DNA of 18,658 nt, taken from NCBI GenBank assembly GCA_026390535.1, contig JAPLFT010000004.1, positions 1-18,658 of the forward strand. Reading direction: 5' to 3'. Source of the stretch: Pseudomonadota bacterium. GTDB lineage: Bacteria; Bdellovibrionota; JAFGOL01. The stretch's first letter is position 1; each line of letters starts with the position of its first letter. The notes under the pieces were generated by a model. The model did not search any database. It worked only from the letters and a program-made list of their open reading frames with translations, and was not told the origin of the DNA. The translations under genes were made by a program, and so were the position numbers. This document shows, in pieces, positions 8,023 through 15,812 of the stretch.

Positions 8023-9464
8023 CAATTTTGTCTTTGTTTGATAGTAGCAAATATCGGATTATAGTAACCTTTGCATTAATAGTAATCTGTTTTTCTCTAC
8101 CATTATTTATATTTAGTGCTTTTAGATTTCTTCTAATCCTTATTTTAGTCACGATTGTTTTCACTGTATGTATAGTTTTAAGGTCAATTAAACCTATTTT
8201 TTATGCTTTTCTATTTGGTATGTTTGTATTTAACAGAGATTTCGCACATTTATCTATACATATTGGGTCTATAACACTTTATGTTACAGAAGCTGTTCTA
8301 GCACTTTTCATTCTTAAAAATATGCTTCTTGTTCCTTTTAAAAAAATTATAAAGGAAGTTAAAACTCCTCTTGATATACCATTTGCTATCTATTATCTGA
8401 TCGGATTTATTCTTCTTATAAAGAATCTTCCAATTTATGGTATGATAGCAGTTAGGCATTTCGTTTTAGTATATTATGCTCTATTCTTTTACATAATAAC
8501 TGATAATATTCGGAGTTTTGAAGATATTCAAAAGATTGTTAAATTATGCTTCATCGGTGGTATCATTTCTGCAATATTATTGCTAGGAAGGATGATTCCT
8601 CAAACAAACCATCTTATTGAACTAATATCTCCAAAATCTAATACTATAGGTCGTAGTGTTAGCATTTCACTTTCAGTGATTTTTTTTATATCTTTAAACA
8701 ATTATATAACTAATAACAAGGTTAAAATAGTATTATTCTTTTCCACCCTCATCCAGATACTAGCTATAATAATGGGAATGTCTAGATCGGCGTGGGTAGC
8801 ATTAGCTGGATCATTGATTTTTCTATTTATTATTTCGACAGAAAATCGTAAATATATGCTATCAGTTGGTATACCAGTATTAATAGGTGTAATTGCACTA
8901 ATATGGGGTTATAATCATTTCGTAAATTCTTCGTTTTTCAGTAATTTATATACGGAGGTAAGTTCCATTTATACTTTTGATGATATAAAAACCGGTTCTA
9001 CTGCGAATTCAAAGTGGAGGTTAGAATCATATAAAACAGGATTTCAGGAAATACTACAACACCCTTTGGGGAAAGGATTTGGACCACCGGCGCCTGATAT
9101 TGTTGTAGGTGCCGGGCAAGCAAAAGGTGAAATTGATAGTCTTATTGATTATCATAATTCTCCACTTTCGATTCTTATAAGAACTGGTTTTTTAGGATTT
9201 GCAGCATTTTTATGTGTAAATGCAATATTTTACTATCGTACTATTCAGTTTTGCATGAAAACTAATAAGCCTTTACATAGAGCATATATGATCGGGATTT
9301 TGGCAGGGCATCTATCTATTTTCATCAATAGTCTATTTTTTATGGTGCTTCAAGTTCCATATATGGGGGTTTTCTATTGGATCTTCATGGGACTGGGGAT
9401 TGCTCTGATAAAGATCAGTAACGAATTAAAAAGTTCAGAGCAACTTTTGCAAGAATCTCATTAG
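8019..9464 (+). CDS. O-antigen polymerase/ligase-like membrane protein (Wzy/WaaL)
   Basis: This inner-membrane protein of 481 residues has about a dozen hydrophobic segments and the Wzy_C (O-antigen ligase) domain in the second half. The domain includes the arginine/serine stretch MGMSRSAWVALAGSLIFL and the large periplasmic loop LQHPLGKGFGPPAP...DYHNSPLSILIRTGFLG. H379 in that loop sits at the position of the family's conserved histidine. Such proteins polymerise repeat units (Wzy) or ligate glycan to lipid A or another acceptor (WaaL-like). The company of a Wzx-type flippase favours Wzy, but sequence does not separate the two. AAAGGA lies eight bases before the ATG. It is the last gene of the tight block that begins at 2171; a MITE begins ten bases after its stop. 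Confidence 0.85.
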   Translation: MTILSLFDSSKYRIIVTFALIVICFSLPLFIFSAFRFLLILILVTIVFTVCIVLRSIKPIFYAFLFGMFVFNRDFAHLSIHIGSITLYVTEAVLALFILKNMLLVPFKKIIKEVKTPLDIPFAIYYLIGFILLIKNLPIYGMIAVRHFVLVYYALFFYIITDNIRSFEDIQKIVKLCFIGGIISAILLLGRMIPQTNHLIELISPKSNTIGRSVSISLSVIFFISLNNYITNNKVKIVLFFSTLIQILAIIMGMSRSAWVALAGSLIFLFIISTENRKYMLSVGIPVLIGVIALIWGYNHFVNSSFFSNLYTEVSSIYTFDDIKTGSTANSKWRLESYKTGFQEILQHPLGKGFGPPAPDIVVGAGQAKGEIDSLIDYHNSPLSILIRTGFLGFAAFLCVNAIFYYRTIQFCMKTNKPLHRAYMIGILAGHLSIFINSLFFMVLQVPYMGVFYWIFMGLGIALIKISNELKSSEQLLQESH

Positions 9465-9473
9465 TCTAAATGA

Positions 9474-9614
9474 GGTTCTTTGGTAACAAATATGAAAAGT
9501 ATTCGAGCAAATCCAGTTTTGGTAAGCATTTAGGTTTTTAAAGCTGTTGGTAAATTTATGAAACCTGTATGTAGGAATTGTATGGATTTGCTTGAATTTT
9601 GTTACCAAAGAACC
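9474..9614. mobile_element. MITE-like element, family A copy 1 (141 bp, 8-bp target duplication)
   Basis: The ends are perfect 17-bp inverted repeats, GGTTCTTTGGTAACAAA at 9474-9490 and its complement at 9598-9614. The same 8 bases, CTAAATGA, lie directly outside both ends (9466-9473 and 9615-9622), as a target-site duplication. The inverted similarity continues inward (ATTCGAGCAAATCCA against its near-complement near 9582-9597), and AGGTTT/AAACCT can pair in the centre, so the transcript should fold. It is non-coding. The 8-bp duplication and GG start suit an ISL3-like or similar DDE transposase acting in trans, but the parent is not in the window. A diverged second copy is at 17590-17716. 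Confidence 0.85.
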
Positions 9615-9637
9615 CTAAATGATTACAAGGAACGAGT

Positions 9638-9754
9638 ATGAAAAGGATATTGGTAACAGGTGGTGCAGGATTTATAGGCACTGACCTTGTCAATGAATTA
9701 AGGTCAAGAGGACATAAAGTGGTTGTATGTGATTTTTATAATACAGATCAGTAA
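9638..9754 (+). pseudogene. N-terminal stub of an NAD-dependent epimerase
   Basis: Thirty-eight codons begin MKRILVTGGAGFIGTDLVNE, with the Rossmann glycines intact, and continue to VVVCDFYNTDQ before TAA 9752-9754. A good AAGGA lies before the ATG. SDR epimerases are about 300 residues, so this keeps only the first two strands. After the stop, VRKLYQNRVAKVKQLHQ may still echo the following segment, but the body of the gene is gone. It differs from the complete epimerase at 9883, so it is not a simple duplication of its start. Deletion between this stub and 9883 is the simplest explanation. Confidence 0.7.
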
Positions 9755-9882
9755 TTTCTGGTTAGAAAATTGTATCAAAATAGAGTAGCAAAAGTAAAGC
9801 AATTGCATCAGTAAATGATTATGTTTTTTTTGAATGAATACCAAAAGATTGTTGCGCGATCTTGGAGAAAGGAAAATAACTT

Positions 9883-10812
9883 ATGAAAGTCTTAGTTACA
9901 GGGGGAGCTGGTTTTATTGGTTCTAATATTGTGAAGCTTCTTCATCAGAGAAGTTATGAAGTGATTGTGTTCGATAATCTGTCTTCAGGATATAAAGAAA
10001 ATCTGGACGAATGTTCGAATATCAAGCTAGTTGTGGGAGATATAAGAGATAATGAAAAACTAAATTTCGCGACGAAGGATTGCAGGATCGTCTTTCATCT
10101 GGCTGCTAATGTTGGTAATGTAAGATCCCTACAAAATCCTATTGAAGATTCTGAAATTAATATACTTGGAACTTTGAATGTCTTAGAAAGTGCAAGATTA
10201 AATGGTGTAAAAAAAATCGTTTATTCATCTTCTGCCGCAATCTTTGGTGAACCGCAATATCAACCAATTGATGAGAAACATCCCGAAGAGCCAGATTCAC
10301 CATACGGGGTTAGCAAGTTGTCAGGGGAAAAGCATTGTTTGTGCTATAGTCGTATTTATAATATTAATGTAGTTTGTTTGAGATATTTCAATGTTTATGG
10401 TATAAATCAAAGATATGATACTTATGGAAATGTAATACCAATATTTGCAACTTTACTCCTACAAAATAGACCAATAACGATATATGGTGATGGCGAACAG
10501 ACTCGAGATTTTGTCAATGTGAAAGATGTTGCGACGGCAAACATCATGGCAGCTGAAAAAGAAGGGCTTTCAGGAAAATTCAATATTGGTAGTGGTGTTT
10601 CAATAACAATAAAATCTCTTGTCTTAATGATGAGAGATATCATAAACAAGGACGTAAATGTAAATTATGCACCTCATCGGAAAGGTGAGATTCGACATAG
10701 TTGTTCAGATATTTCATTGGCTAAGAAATATATTAACTATAATCCCTTAACGGGTACATACAATGGTTTGGTAGAATATATTGAATGGCTAAAAGGAGGC
10801 TTGGGGAAATAA
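9883..10812 (+). CDS. NAD-dependent sugar 4-epimerase (UDP-Glc/UDP-GlcNAc epimerase-like SDR)
   Basis: This 309-residue extended SDR has G7-x2-G10-x2-G13, D31 at the end of strand two, serines 115-117 and catalytic Y141/K145 (SPYGVSKLSGE). The segments RYFNVYGINQRYDTYGNVIP and YGDGEQTRDFVNVKDV form the substrate loop common to UDP-hexose 4-epimerases. It probably supplies UDP-Gal or UDP-GalNAc (or the reverse) for the repeat unit. The ATG has AAAGGA about nine bases upstream. It sits one base before the dehydratase gene, so it opens the four-gene sugar module 9883-13791. It is AT-rich and clearly different from the 67-993 enzyme. GalE, WbpP-like and related specificities cannot be told apart by eye. 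Confidence 0.87.
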   Translation: MKVLVTGGAGFIGSNIVKLLHQRSYEVIVFDNLSSGYKENLDECSNIKLVVGDIRDNEKLNFATKDCRIVFHLAANVGNVRSLQNPIEDSEINILGTLNVLESARLNGVKKIVYSSSAAIFGEPQYQPIDEKHPEEPDSPYGVSKLSGEKHCLCYSRIYNINVVCLRYFNVYGINQRYDTYGNVIPIFATLLLQNRPITIYGDGEQTRDFVNVKDVATANIMAAEKEGLSGKFNIGSGVSITIKSLVLMMRDIINKDVNVNYAPHRKGEIRHSCSDISLAKKYINYNPLTGTYNGLVEYIEWLKGGLGK

Positions 10813-10813
10813 G

Positions 10814-11842
10814 ATGATTTTTGAAGGGAAAAATGTAGCTATAACTGGAGGTGCTGGATCACTTGGGCGTATATTAACCAAAAGAATAATGACTGGCAAA
10901 TTGGGAAAACCTCGAAAGGTAATCATATTTTCAAGAGATGAAGCTAAACATCATCAAATGAAAATAGATTGGAAGAAGATAAACTATGCGACTGACGATA
11001 TATTTTATCACAATTTCGAGGAAATATTGGATTTCAGGATCGGTGATGTTCGAAATTATGAATCTGTTATTGACCTGGTTAAAGACTCAAATATTATTAT
11101 ACATGCAGCAGCATTAAAGCAAGTTCCAGTATGTGAATATTTTCCGTCCGAATCTATTAAAACTAATATTTTAGGTGCCCAGAATATTGTTATGGCTGTT
11201 AAAAATTTCGGAAGGAATGTAGAATCAGTTATTGCAATTTCTACAGATAAGGCTTGTAAACCAATTAACACCTATGGTATGTGCAAAGCAATACATGAGC
11301 GGGTAATTCTGGCTGCGAACCTGAGTTGCAAGAATACTAAATTTATGTGTGTCCGCTATGGAAATGTTATTGCTTCAACAGGTTCAGTTATTCCACTTTT
11401 TAAGCAACAGCTTGAGAATGGTGGACCGATTACAATTACAACAAAAGATATGACTCGATTCCTCCTGAATTTGGATCAAGCTGTTGATGTTATTTTTGAG
11501 GCACTTATAAATGGTAATCCAGGTGAAACCTACGTGCCAATTATTTCATCAGCCAAAATAATGGACCTGGCAGAATTAATGATAGGCGATAAAGATATTA
11601 AAATTGAATATATTGGCGTTAGACCCGGGGAAAAAACTCATGAAATTCTGATTTCAGAGGAAGAAACTACTAGGACAATAAAACGTAATGGTTATTACGT
11701 AATATGTTCAGTCTTGCCAGAGATTCAACAAAATAAAATTGAAAAGTCAGCTTTGGATAAGGAATATTCGTCTGCTGAAGGAGTAGTAACAAAGAAACAA
11801 CTAGAGAATATTCTTAGAGAACAGGGACATCTGGAGTTTTAA
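10814..11842 (+). CDS. UDP-GlcNAc 4,6-dehydratase (inverting type, WbjB/CapE/FnlA/WbvB-like)
   Basis: This SDR of the CapD/PseB/WbjB class probably converts UDP-GlcNAc to a UDP-4-keto-6-deoxy sugar with C5 inversion, the first step to UDP-N-acetyl-6-deoxy-L-hexoses. It shows TGGAGSLG (residues 11-18), HAAALKQVPVCEYFP (about 97-111), which is close to the WbjB/CapE signature, and STDKACKPIN with T144, D145 and K146. The active-site pair is Y154/K158 (YGMCK). As I recall the family, CapE/WbjB enzymes often have Met where this protein has Tyr, so this one is slightly atypical and nearer PseB-like enzymes in that spot. Length (342) is normal. Gaps of one base upstream and two downstream imply co-translation with its pathway partners. 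Confidence 0.82.
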   Translation: MIFEGKNVAITGGAGSLGRILTKRIMTGKLGKPRKVIIFSRDEAKHHQMKIDWKKINYATDDIFYHNFEEILDFRIGDVRNYESVIDLVKDSNIIIHAAALKQVPVCEYFPSESIKTNILGAQNIVMAVKNFGRNVESVIAISTDKACKPINTYGMCKAIHERVILAANLSCKNTKFMCVRYGNVIASTGSVIPLFKQQLENGGPITITTKDMTRFLLNLDQAVDVIFEALINGNPGETYVPIISSAKIMDLAELMIGDKDIKIEYIGVRPGEKTHEILISEEETTRTIKRNGYYVICSVLPEIQQNKIEKSALDKEYSSAEGVVTKKQLENILREQGHLEF

Positions 11843-11844
11843 AG

Positions 11845-12933
11845 ATGAAAATAATGACAATTTTGGGTACTCGTCCTGAGATTATTCGATTGAGCATAGT
11901 GATAAAGAAATTGGACAACTATTGCAAGCATATTCTTGTTCATACAGGACAGAATTACGATAAAAAGTTAAGTGCAATTTTTTTCAGTGAACTTAATTTA
12001 CGAGAGCCTAATTACTATCTAGGCATAAAAGAAGATACATTAGGTAAACAAATAGGAAAAATCCTGATTGGTGTTGAAGACGTTATAATAAAGGAAATGC
12101 CAGATAAAATCCTGATATTAGGTGATACGAACAGTGGACTTGCATGTATAATTGCAAAAAGAATGGGAATTCCTGTATTCCACCTGGAAGCTGGTAATAG
12201 ATGCTTCGATGATAGAGTGCCAGAGGAAGTCAATAGAAGAATAATAGATCATTCTAGTACAATACTTCTTCCATACACTTATAGAAGTAAAGAAAACTTA
12301 TTAAATGAAGGAATAAATAACGAAGTTATTTATGTCATTGGGAATCCGATTTTGGAGGTAATAGAGAGTTTTTCTGATAGGATTGCAGAATGTGATGTAT
12401 TAGAAAGATTAGGACTAATTAATAGAAAATATTTCTTGGTATCAATGCATAGAGCAGAAAATGTAGATATAGAAGCTAGATTAAGAAGCCTGATTTCGGC
12501 TTTGAATGAGATAAACGAAATATACAATATGCCGGTAGTTTGCAGTTTGCATCCAAGAACCAAGAGTAAAATGGTGAAATTTGGATTGACTCAAGATAGT
12601 GAAAAAGTTAAATACTTGGACCCTCTAGGATTTGTTGATTTTGTTGCTCTCGAGAAAAATGCGCTATGCGTTATTACAGATAGCGGCACTGTTCAGGAAG
12701 AATGCTGTATTTTCAACATCCCTAATATTACTATTCGAGATGTTACGGAACGGCCTGAAACTATCGAAAGTGGAAGTAACATGCTAACTAGTGTTGACCC
12801 CAAGTTAATCTTGGATTCAATTAACATCGTAATAAATGAGAAAAACATGTGGGATCCACCAAAAGAATATTTAGAAAAAAAAGTATCTTCTAAGGTAATC
12901 AAAATACTTTTAGGCTATAATAGGAATAGGTAA
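11845..12933 (+). CDS. UDP-N-acetyl sugar 2-epimerase, non-hydrolysing (WbjD/FnlC/CapG/WbvD class)
   Basis: This is a WecB-superfamily GT-B-fold epimerase acting at C2 of a UDP-HexNAc. It begins MKIMTILGTRPEIIR (GTRPE at residues 8-12), has GDTNS around D94, then HLEAGNRCFDDRVPEEVNR (113-131). The AGNRCFD wording marks the branch that works on 6-deoxy-L-HexNAc intermediates, rather than WecB proper, where I expect AGLR. Later it shows SMHRAEN and a diverged DSGTVQEE. Length is 362. GGAG precedes the ATG by seven bases. It follows the dehydratase by two bases. Together with the reductase downstream it should complete a UDP-L-QuiNAc or UDP-L-FucNAc type pathway; that is inference from context. 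Confidence 0.83.
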   Translation: MKIMTILGTRPEIIRLSIVIKKLDNYCKHILVHTGQNYDKKLSAIFFSELNLREPNYYLGIKEDTLGKQIGKILIGVEDVIIKEMPDKILILGDTNSGLACIIAKRMGIPVFHLEAGNRCFDDRVPEEVNRRIIDHSSTILLPYTYRSKENLLNEGINNEVIYVIGNPILEVIESFSDRIAECDVLERLGLINRKYFLVSMHRAENVDIEARLRSLISALNEINEIYNMPVVCSLHPRTKSKMVKFGLTQDSEKVKYLDPLGFVDFVALEKNALCVITDSGTVQEECCIFNIPNITIRDVTERPETIESGSNMLTSVDPKLILDSINIVINEKNMWDPPKEYLEKKVSSKVIKILLGYNRNR

Positions 12934-12969
12934 TTTCAACTTATTCTAATAATTTCTAGGAGACCTGGA

Positions 12970-13791
12970 ATGATGAAAAATGTTCTTGTGTTTGGGGCAT
13001 GCGGCATGCTTGGATATGCTGTTTCTGAATATTTTAAACGTAATGACTATTGTGTTGACTCTATAACTAGGAAAGAATTTGACATTGCAAAAGATAATAT
13101 TAAACAAATAGAAAGTGCTATACAAAACACTGATGTTGTTATAAATTGTGCTGGCGTCATTAAATCAAGGATTGATATAACTCCAATTGAGGACATTCTA
13201 AAGGTAAATTCTATTTTCCCCAGGAATCTTGCAAAACTATGTAATAAATATAAAAAGTTCTGTTTTCATATAACTACTGATTGTGCATTTTCAGGGAACC
13301 GCGGGAAATACACAGAATCTGATTATTTTGATGCAGAGGACGTATATGGACTAAGTAAGAGTGCTGGAGAATCCACAGATTGTATGGTGTTGCGCACATC
13401 CATAATTGGTGAAGAAAAAGAAACATCAAGGTCATTACTGGAATGGGTCAGAAGCAACAAGAATGGTACGATAGATGGCTTTACCAATCATTTATGGAAT
13501 GGTTTAACTACTACTTATTTGACAACAGTAATTACCAATATTCTGAATCTAAACTTATATCGACCGGGAATTTTTCATATTTTCTCTGACAAAATTGTGA
13601 ATAAGTTTGAATTGGTAAGTATGATTAACGAAGTATATAATCTAGGAATTTCAATAAATAAGTTTGAAACATCCAAATCCTGTGACCGTAGCCTATCTTC
13701 TGAAAAAGATTTATGTGAGAAAGTGGTCAAGAAAACTCTGAGAAAACAGATTGAGGAGATGAAAAGATTTTTTGAAGAAATTAAAAAATGA
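12970..13791 (+). CDS. RmlD-like NAD(P)-dependent 4-keto-sugar reductase
   Basis: This 273-residue SDR of the dTDP-4-dehydrorhamnose-reductase type has G9-x2-G12-x2-G15, INCAGVIKS, the active-site TTDCAFSG (T103/D104 region) and Y126/K130 (DVYGLSKSAGE). RmlD proper uses a dTDP-sugar. Placed after a UDP-GlcNAc 4,6-dehydratase and a 2-epimerase, it is more likely the 4-keto reductase of that pathway (WbvR-like, giving a UDP-L-RhaNAc intermediate). It lacks the C-terminal cupin domain of CapF/WbjC-type L-FucNAc enzymes. AGGAG at 12958-12962 lies seven bases from ATG 12970; a second ATG follows directly at 12973. It is the last gene before a 390-base gap and the IS zone. Confidence 0.8.
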   Translation: MMKNVLVFGACGMLGYAVSEYFKRNDYCVDSITRKEFDIAKDNIKQIESAIQNTDVVINCAGVIKSRIDITPIEDILKVNSIFPRNLAKLCNKYKKFCFHITTDCAFSGNRGKYTESDYFDAEDVYGLSKSAGESTDCMVLRTSIIGEEKETSRSLLEWVRSNKNGTIDGFTNHLWNGLTTTYLTTVITNILNLNLYRPGIFHIFSDKIVNKFELVSMINEVYNLGISINKFETSKSCDRSLSSEKDLCEKVVKKTLRKQIEEMKRFFEEIKK

Positions 13792-14182
13792 GCATATAAA
13801 TAATAACCGTGAATATATACGGTAAGCTAACCATAATGGTTGCTGTAACTCGTGATATGTGGTTCAGGTATATACAAAAAAGGTTCGGGTAGTTGTGGTT
13901 AAAGGTATTTATGAACCAATCATCTTTATGTTTACCGTTCTGAAATTGTTAGCATCAGAGATCATCTGAATCTATTTGAATCGAGCAACAGCGGTATCAG
14001 ATAAGAATGGCAACTTTATCTTTCCTTTCATAAAAGAGAGATTAATATCTGTTCTCTCTTTTATGAGCATTTTCATTTCTTTATGGTATCTAAATGCTTA
14101 TGATATTTATGCTTGTTTAAATTTTTGGAATTCTCAGTAATTATAGCATATATATTCTAAAGCGCCATTAGGGTATATATGG
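13792..14182. other. Intergenic region between reductase and IS3 element
   Basis: About 390 AT-rich bases without a convincing gene. They hold a perfect hairpin at 14028-14066 and a small palindrome, AACCATAATGGTT, near 13828. I looked for the missing 5' part of the wecB-type gene whose 3' end lies beyond the IS (15511-15810) and saw no GTRPE-type start here. The IS insertion was therefore accompanied or followed by loss of DNA. Confidence 0.5.
14028..14066 (+). terminator. Hairpin, possible transcription terminator after the sugar module
   Basis: Arms TCATAAAAGAGAG (14028-14040) and CTCTCTTTTATGA (14054-14066) are perfectly complementary over 13 bp with a 13-base loop. It lies about 240 bases after the reductase stop and before the oppositely oriented IS. 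The following bases (GCATTTTCATTTCTTT) are T-rich but not a clean U tract, and the stem is AT-rich. Termination is plausible in either direction but not certain. Confidence 0.45.
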
Positions 14183-14229
14183 TTACCCCCAAAGTCAAGA
14201 CCAAAAATAGACCAAAATAAGGTGGATCA

Positions 14230-14695
14230 TTATCCATCTGTTGCTCTTTGACAATCACAATAGACCTGAACTGGCGTTCTGTAATCAAGACTTTGATGAA
14301 ATCGCTCATTGTTATAGAAGCGGAAATATCGCTCTAATCCATTGTCCAGTTCCGTTACTGTAGCATAGTTCTTGAGGTAGATGTCTTCATATTTAACCGT
14401 TCTCCATAAACGTTCTATGAATATGTTATCAAACACTCTACCACGACCATCCATGCTGATCTTCACTCCAGCAGATTCCAGATGCTCTGTGAAACTGCTG
14501 GATGTAAACTGAACTCCTTGATCTGTATTGAATATCTCCGGTTGACTATGTTTGAGTGCTTTCTCCAATGCATTGACACAGAAGATATTATCCAATGTAT
14601 TGGATATTTGCCACGATATAACATAACGGCTGAACCAATCCAGTATTGCCACAAGATACATGAATCCTTGATTCATTGGCACATATGTAATAGAC
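14230..14695 (-). pseudogene. IS3-family transposase, C-terminal part of OrfB (DDE domain, truncated)
   Basis: Reading on the minus strand, ITYVPMNQGFMYLVAILDW begins directly after the 132-bp repeat, and the rve integrase core follows. The second catalytic Asp is in FNTDQGVQFTS and the Glu in DNIFIERLWRTVKYEDIY. The C-terminus YYNNERFHQ-type stretch (RFYNNERFHQSLDYRTPVQVY) is complete. The first catalytic Asp, normally just before ITY (as in TDITY), is replaced by MS from the repeat. An apparent start codon at 14760 lies inside the repeat and is fortuitous. The protein is therefore not expected to be active. Confidence 0.85.
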
Positions 14696-14827
14696 ATTAT
14701 TGGAAATAAGCACAAAATGTAACCCAAAACCAGTATTGGCAAGGGATTACAGCATTTCACTAGGAAAAACGGCTCATCCCGCTTGTTATCTAGGCTTAGG
14801 TCAAATCATAGAGTTATTTCCAATAAT
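14696..14827. repeat. 132-bp inverted-end repeat, family B copy 1 (inside IS3 transposase)
   Basis: The ends are ATTATTGGAAATAA (14696-14709) and TTATTTCCAATAAT (14814-14827), perfect 14-bp inverted repeats. By eye, all 132 bases match the reverse complement of 18527-18658. No open frame of note lies inside, and it contains a CTAG...CTAG imperfect hairpin. Unlike a clean insertion, about 60 bases of expected transposase sequence are missing at the site, and no target duplication is evident. It may be a MITE inserted with a deletion, or a sign of recombination or misassembly between copies. Confidence 0.7.
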
Positions 14828-15422
14828 GATGATCAGGTTCATTTCTGGTCATACGCCTTTTGATACCTATTGTCTGTAATCCCATAAGATTCATCAACCT
14901 ATTTATTCTCTTGGGATTGACTCCATAGCCTTGTTTTCTCAGATATTCAGTCATTTTTGGATACCCATAAAAAGGAGTCTTCAGATACTGCTCATCTATC
15001 AATCGCATCAGAGTCAGATTCAGCGGAGTCTCCTTTGCCGGTTGATAGTAATATGTCCCACGGTTAAGTTCTATTAACTCACACTGCCGTCTGATGCTCA
15101 GGGCAGGATGAGTTGGCTCTATCAAACTACATTTGTCGTTAACTGAATTGGGCAGATTTTTTTTGAGCCATTCTAGTTCCATCTTAAGGCGACCAATCTG
15201 TTCATATAACTCTGATTCTTTAACAGTCTGTAACTCATGTTTCCCATTGGACTGAAACAGGATTTTTCCGTCCTCCAGAAGATGCTTTTTCCAAGTGCCT
15301 ATCTGGGTTGGATGAAGGTTGAATTCACTGGTTAATTGACTGATGGTTTTTTGCTCCTTTGTTGCTTCTAATGCTACTCTGAACTTAAATTCTGGACTAT
15401 GGTTTCGACGTTTTACTGACAT
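14814..15422 (-). pseudogene. IS3-family transposase, OrfA plus N-terminal OrfB, truncated
   Basis: The helix-turn-helix OrfA part starts MSVKRRNHSPEFKFRVALEA and continues through SQLTSEFNLHPTQIGTWKK and a coiled segment to EWLKKNLP. It reads on in frame into OrfB (HPALSIRRQCELIELNRGTYYY, then GYPKMTEYLRKQGYGVN and NRLMNLMGL). It ends NEPDHH, after which YWK and the stop come from the 132-bp repeat. ATG 15422 is preceded by GGAGG; a TTG five codons upstream is less likely. The codons LKKN contain an A8 run (15157-15164), the kind of slippery tract where IS3 elements shift frame. Here OrfA and OrfB lie in one frame, so this copy either is a natural fusion or has lost or gained one A. Confidence 0.8.
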
Positions 15423-15510
15423 ATATTTCCTCCACAAGCTTAAAGTATAGGATATTATACCTCAAAATCCACCTTAACTTGTGGTCTAATTTTCGGGGGT
15501 AAGTATAATA

Positions 15511-15810
15511 GATTTTGCTTATCTTATGAATCGCACATACATCATTCTAACAGATTCTGGTGGAATTCAAGAGGAAACACCTGCACTAGGTAAATCTGTA
15601 TTGATTTTGTGCAATGAAACTGAATGTCCGGAAACAGTTAAAGCTGGAACTGTAAAAATAATTGGTACAAGCAAATAGAATATAGTATCTGAAACCGAAA
15701 GGCTTTTGAATGATAATGATGAATATGTCAGGATGTCAAAAGTTATAAGTCCTTATGGCGATGGTCATGGTGCTAAGAGGATCGTTGATATCATTCTGAG
15801 AAAGACATAA
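15511..15810 (+). pseudogene. 3' fragment of a WecB-type UDP-GlcNAc 2-epimerase
   Basis: One hundred codons begin right at the IS3 edge: DFAYLMNRTYIILTDSGGIQ and EETPALGKSVL, then ETECPETVKAGTVKIIGT. These match the last third of WecB (UDP-GlcNAc to UDP-ManNAc). An in-frame TAG at 15676-15678 interrupts it, yet the tail KVISPYGDGHGAKRIVDIIL continues in frame to TAA 15808. It therefore has two lesions: loss of the 5' two thirds at the IS and a nonsense codon. It is not derived from the intact 2-epimerase at 11845, which has DSGTVQEE and a different tail. Its loss removes the usual source of ManNAc for the WecG-type enzyme downstream, unless a copy exists elsewhere. Confidence 0.85.
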
Positions 15811-15812
15811 TA

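Larger units (their letters stand above)
14183..15502 (-). mobile_element. IS3-family insertion sequence, defective
   Basis: The transposase reads on the minus strand. The outer ends share TTACCCCC (14183-14190, and its complement at 15495-15502). Imperfect inverted similarity continues for about 40 bases through AGACCA and TAAGGTGGAT on each side. No clear target duplication is seen. The flanks do not join into one gene: a wecB-type 3' fragment lies on the right with no matching 5' part on the left. A 132-bp repeat (14696-14827) splits the transposase and replaces about 20 codons, including the first catalytic Asp, so the element cannot move by itself. Confidence 0.8.

Noticed and set aside
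9474..9754. CRISPR array or tandem repeats in the intergenic gap after the polymerase gene
   Set aside because: The repeated bases are a single pair of inverted ends plus an 8-bp duplication; there are no regularly spaced direct repeats here or elsewhere in the window.
13792..14182. tRNA or other structured RNA gene in the gap before the IS3 element
   Set aside because: No cloverleaf, T-loop motif or CCA end was found, only a simple AT-rich hairpin.
14482..14709. Plus-strand 75-residue open frame inside the IS3 element
   Set aside because: It is antisense to the conserved transposase core, with no ribosome site or family signal.
14230..14760. Intact OrfB starting at 14760
   Set aside because: The first 22 codons come from the 132-bp repeat; the transposase homology begins only at ITYVPM and lacks the first catalytic Asp.
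15157..15164. Programmed -1 frameshift at the A8 tract of the IS3 transposase
   Set aside because: OrfA and OrfB sequences are already in one frame across the tract, so a shift is not needed in this copy. It may be ancestral, but that cannot be shown here.
14173..15507. GTATA as a target duplication of the IS3 element
   Set aside because: Using it makes the two element ends unequal in length against the TTACCCCC inverted repeats, so the match is probably chance in AT-rich DNA.
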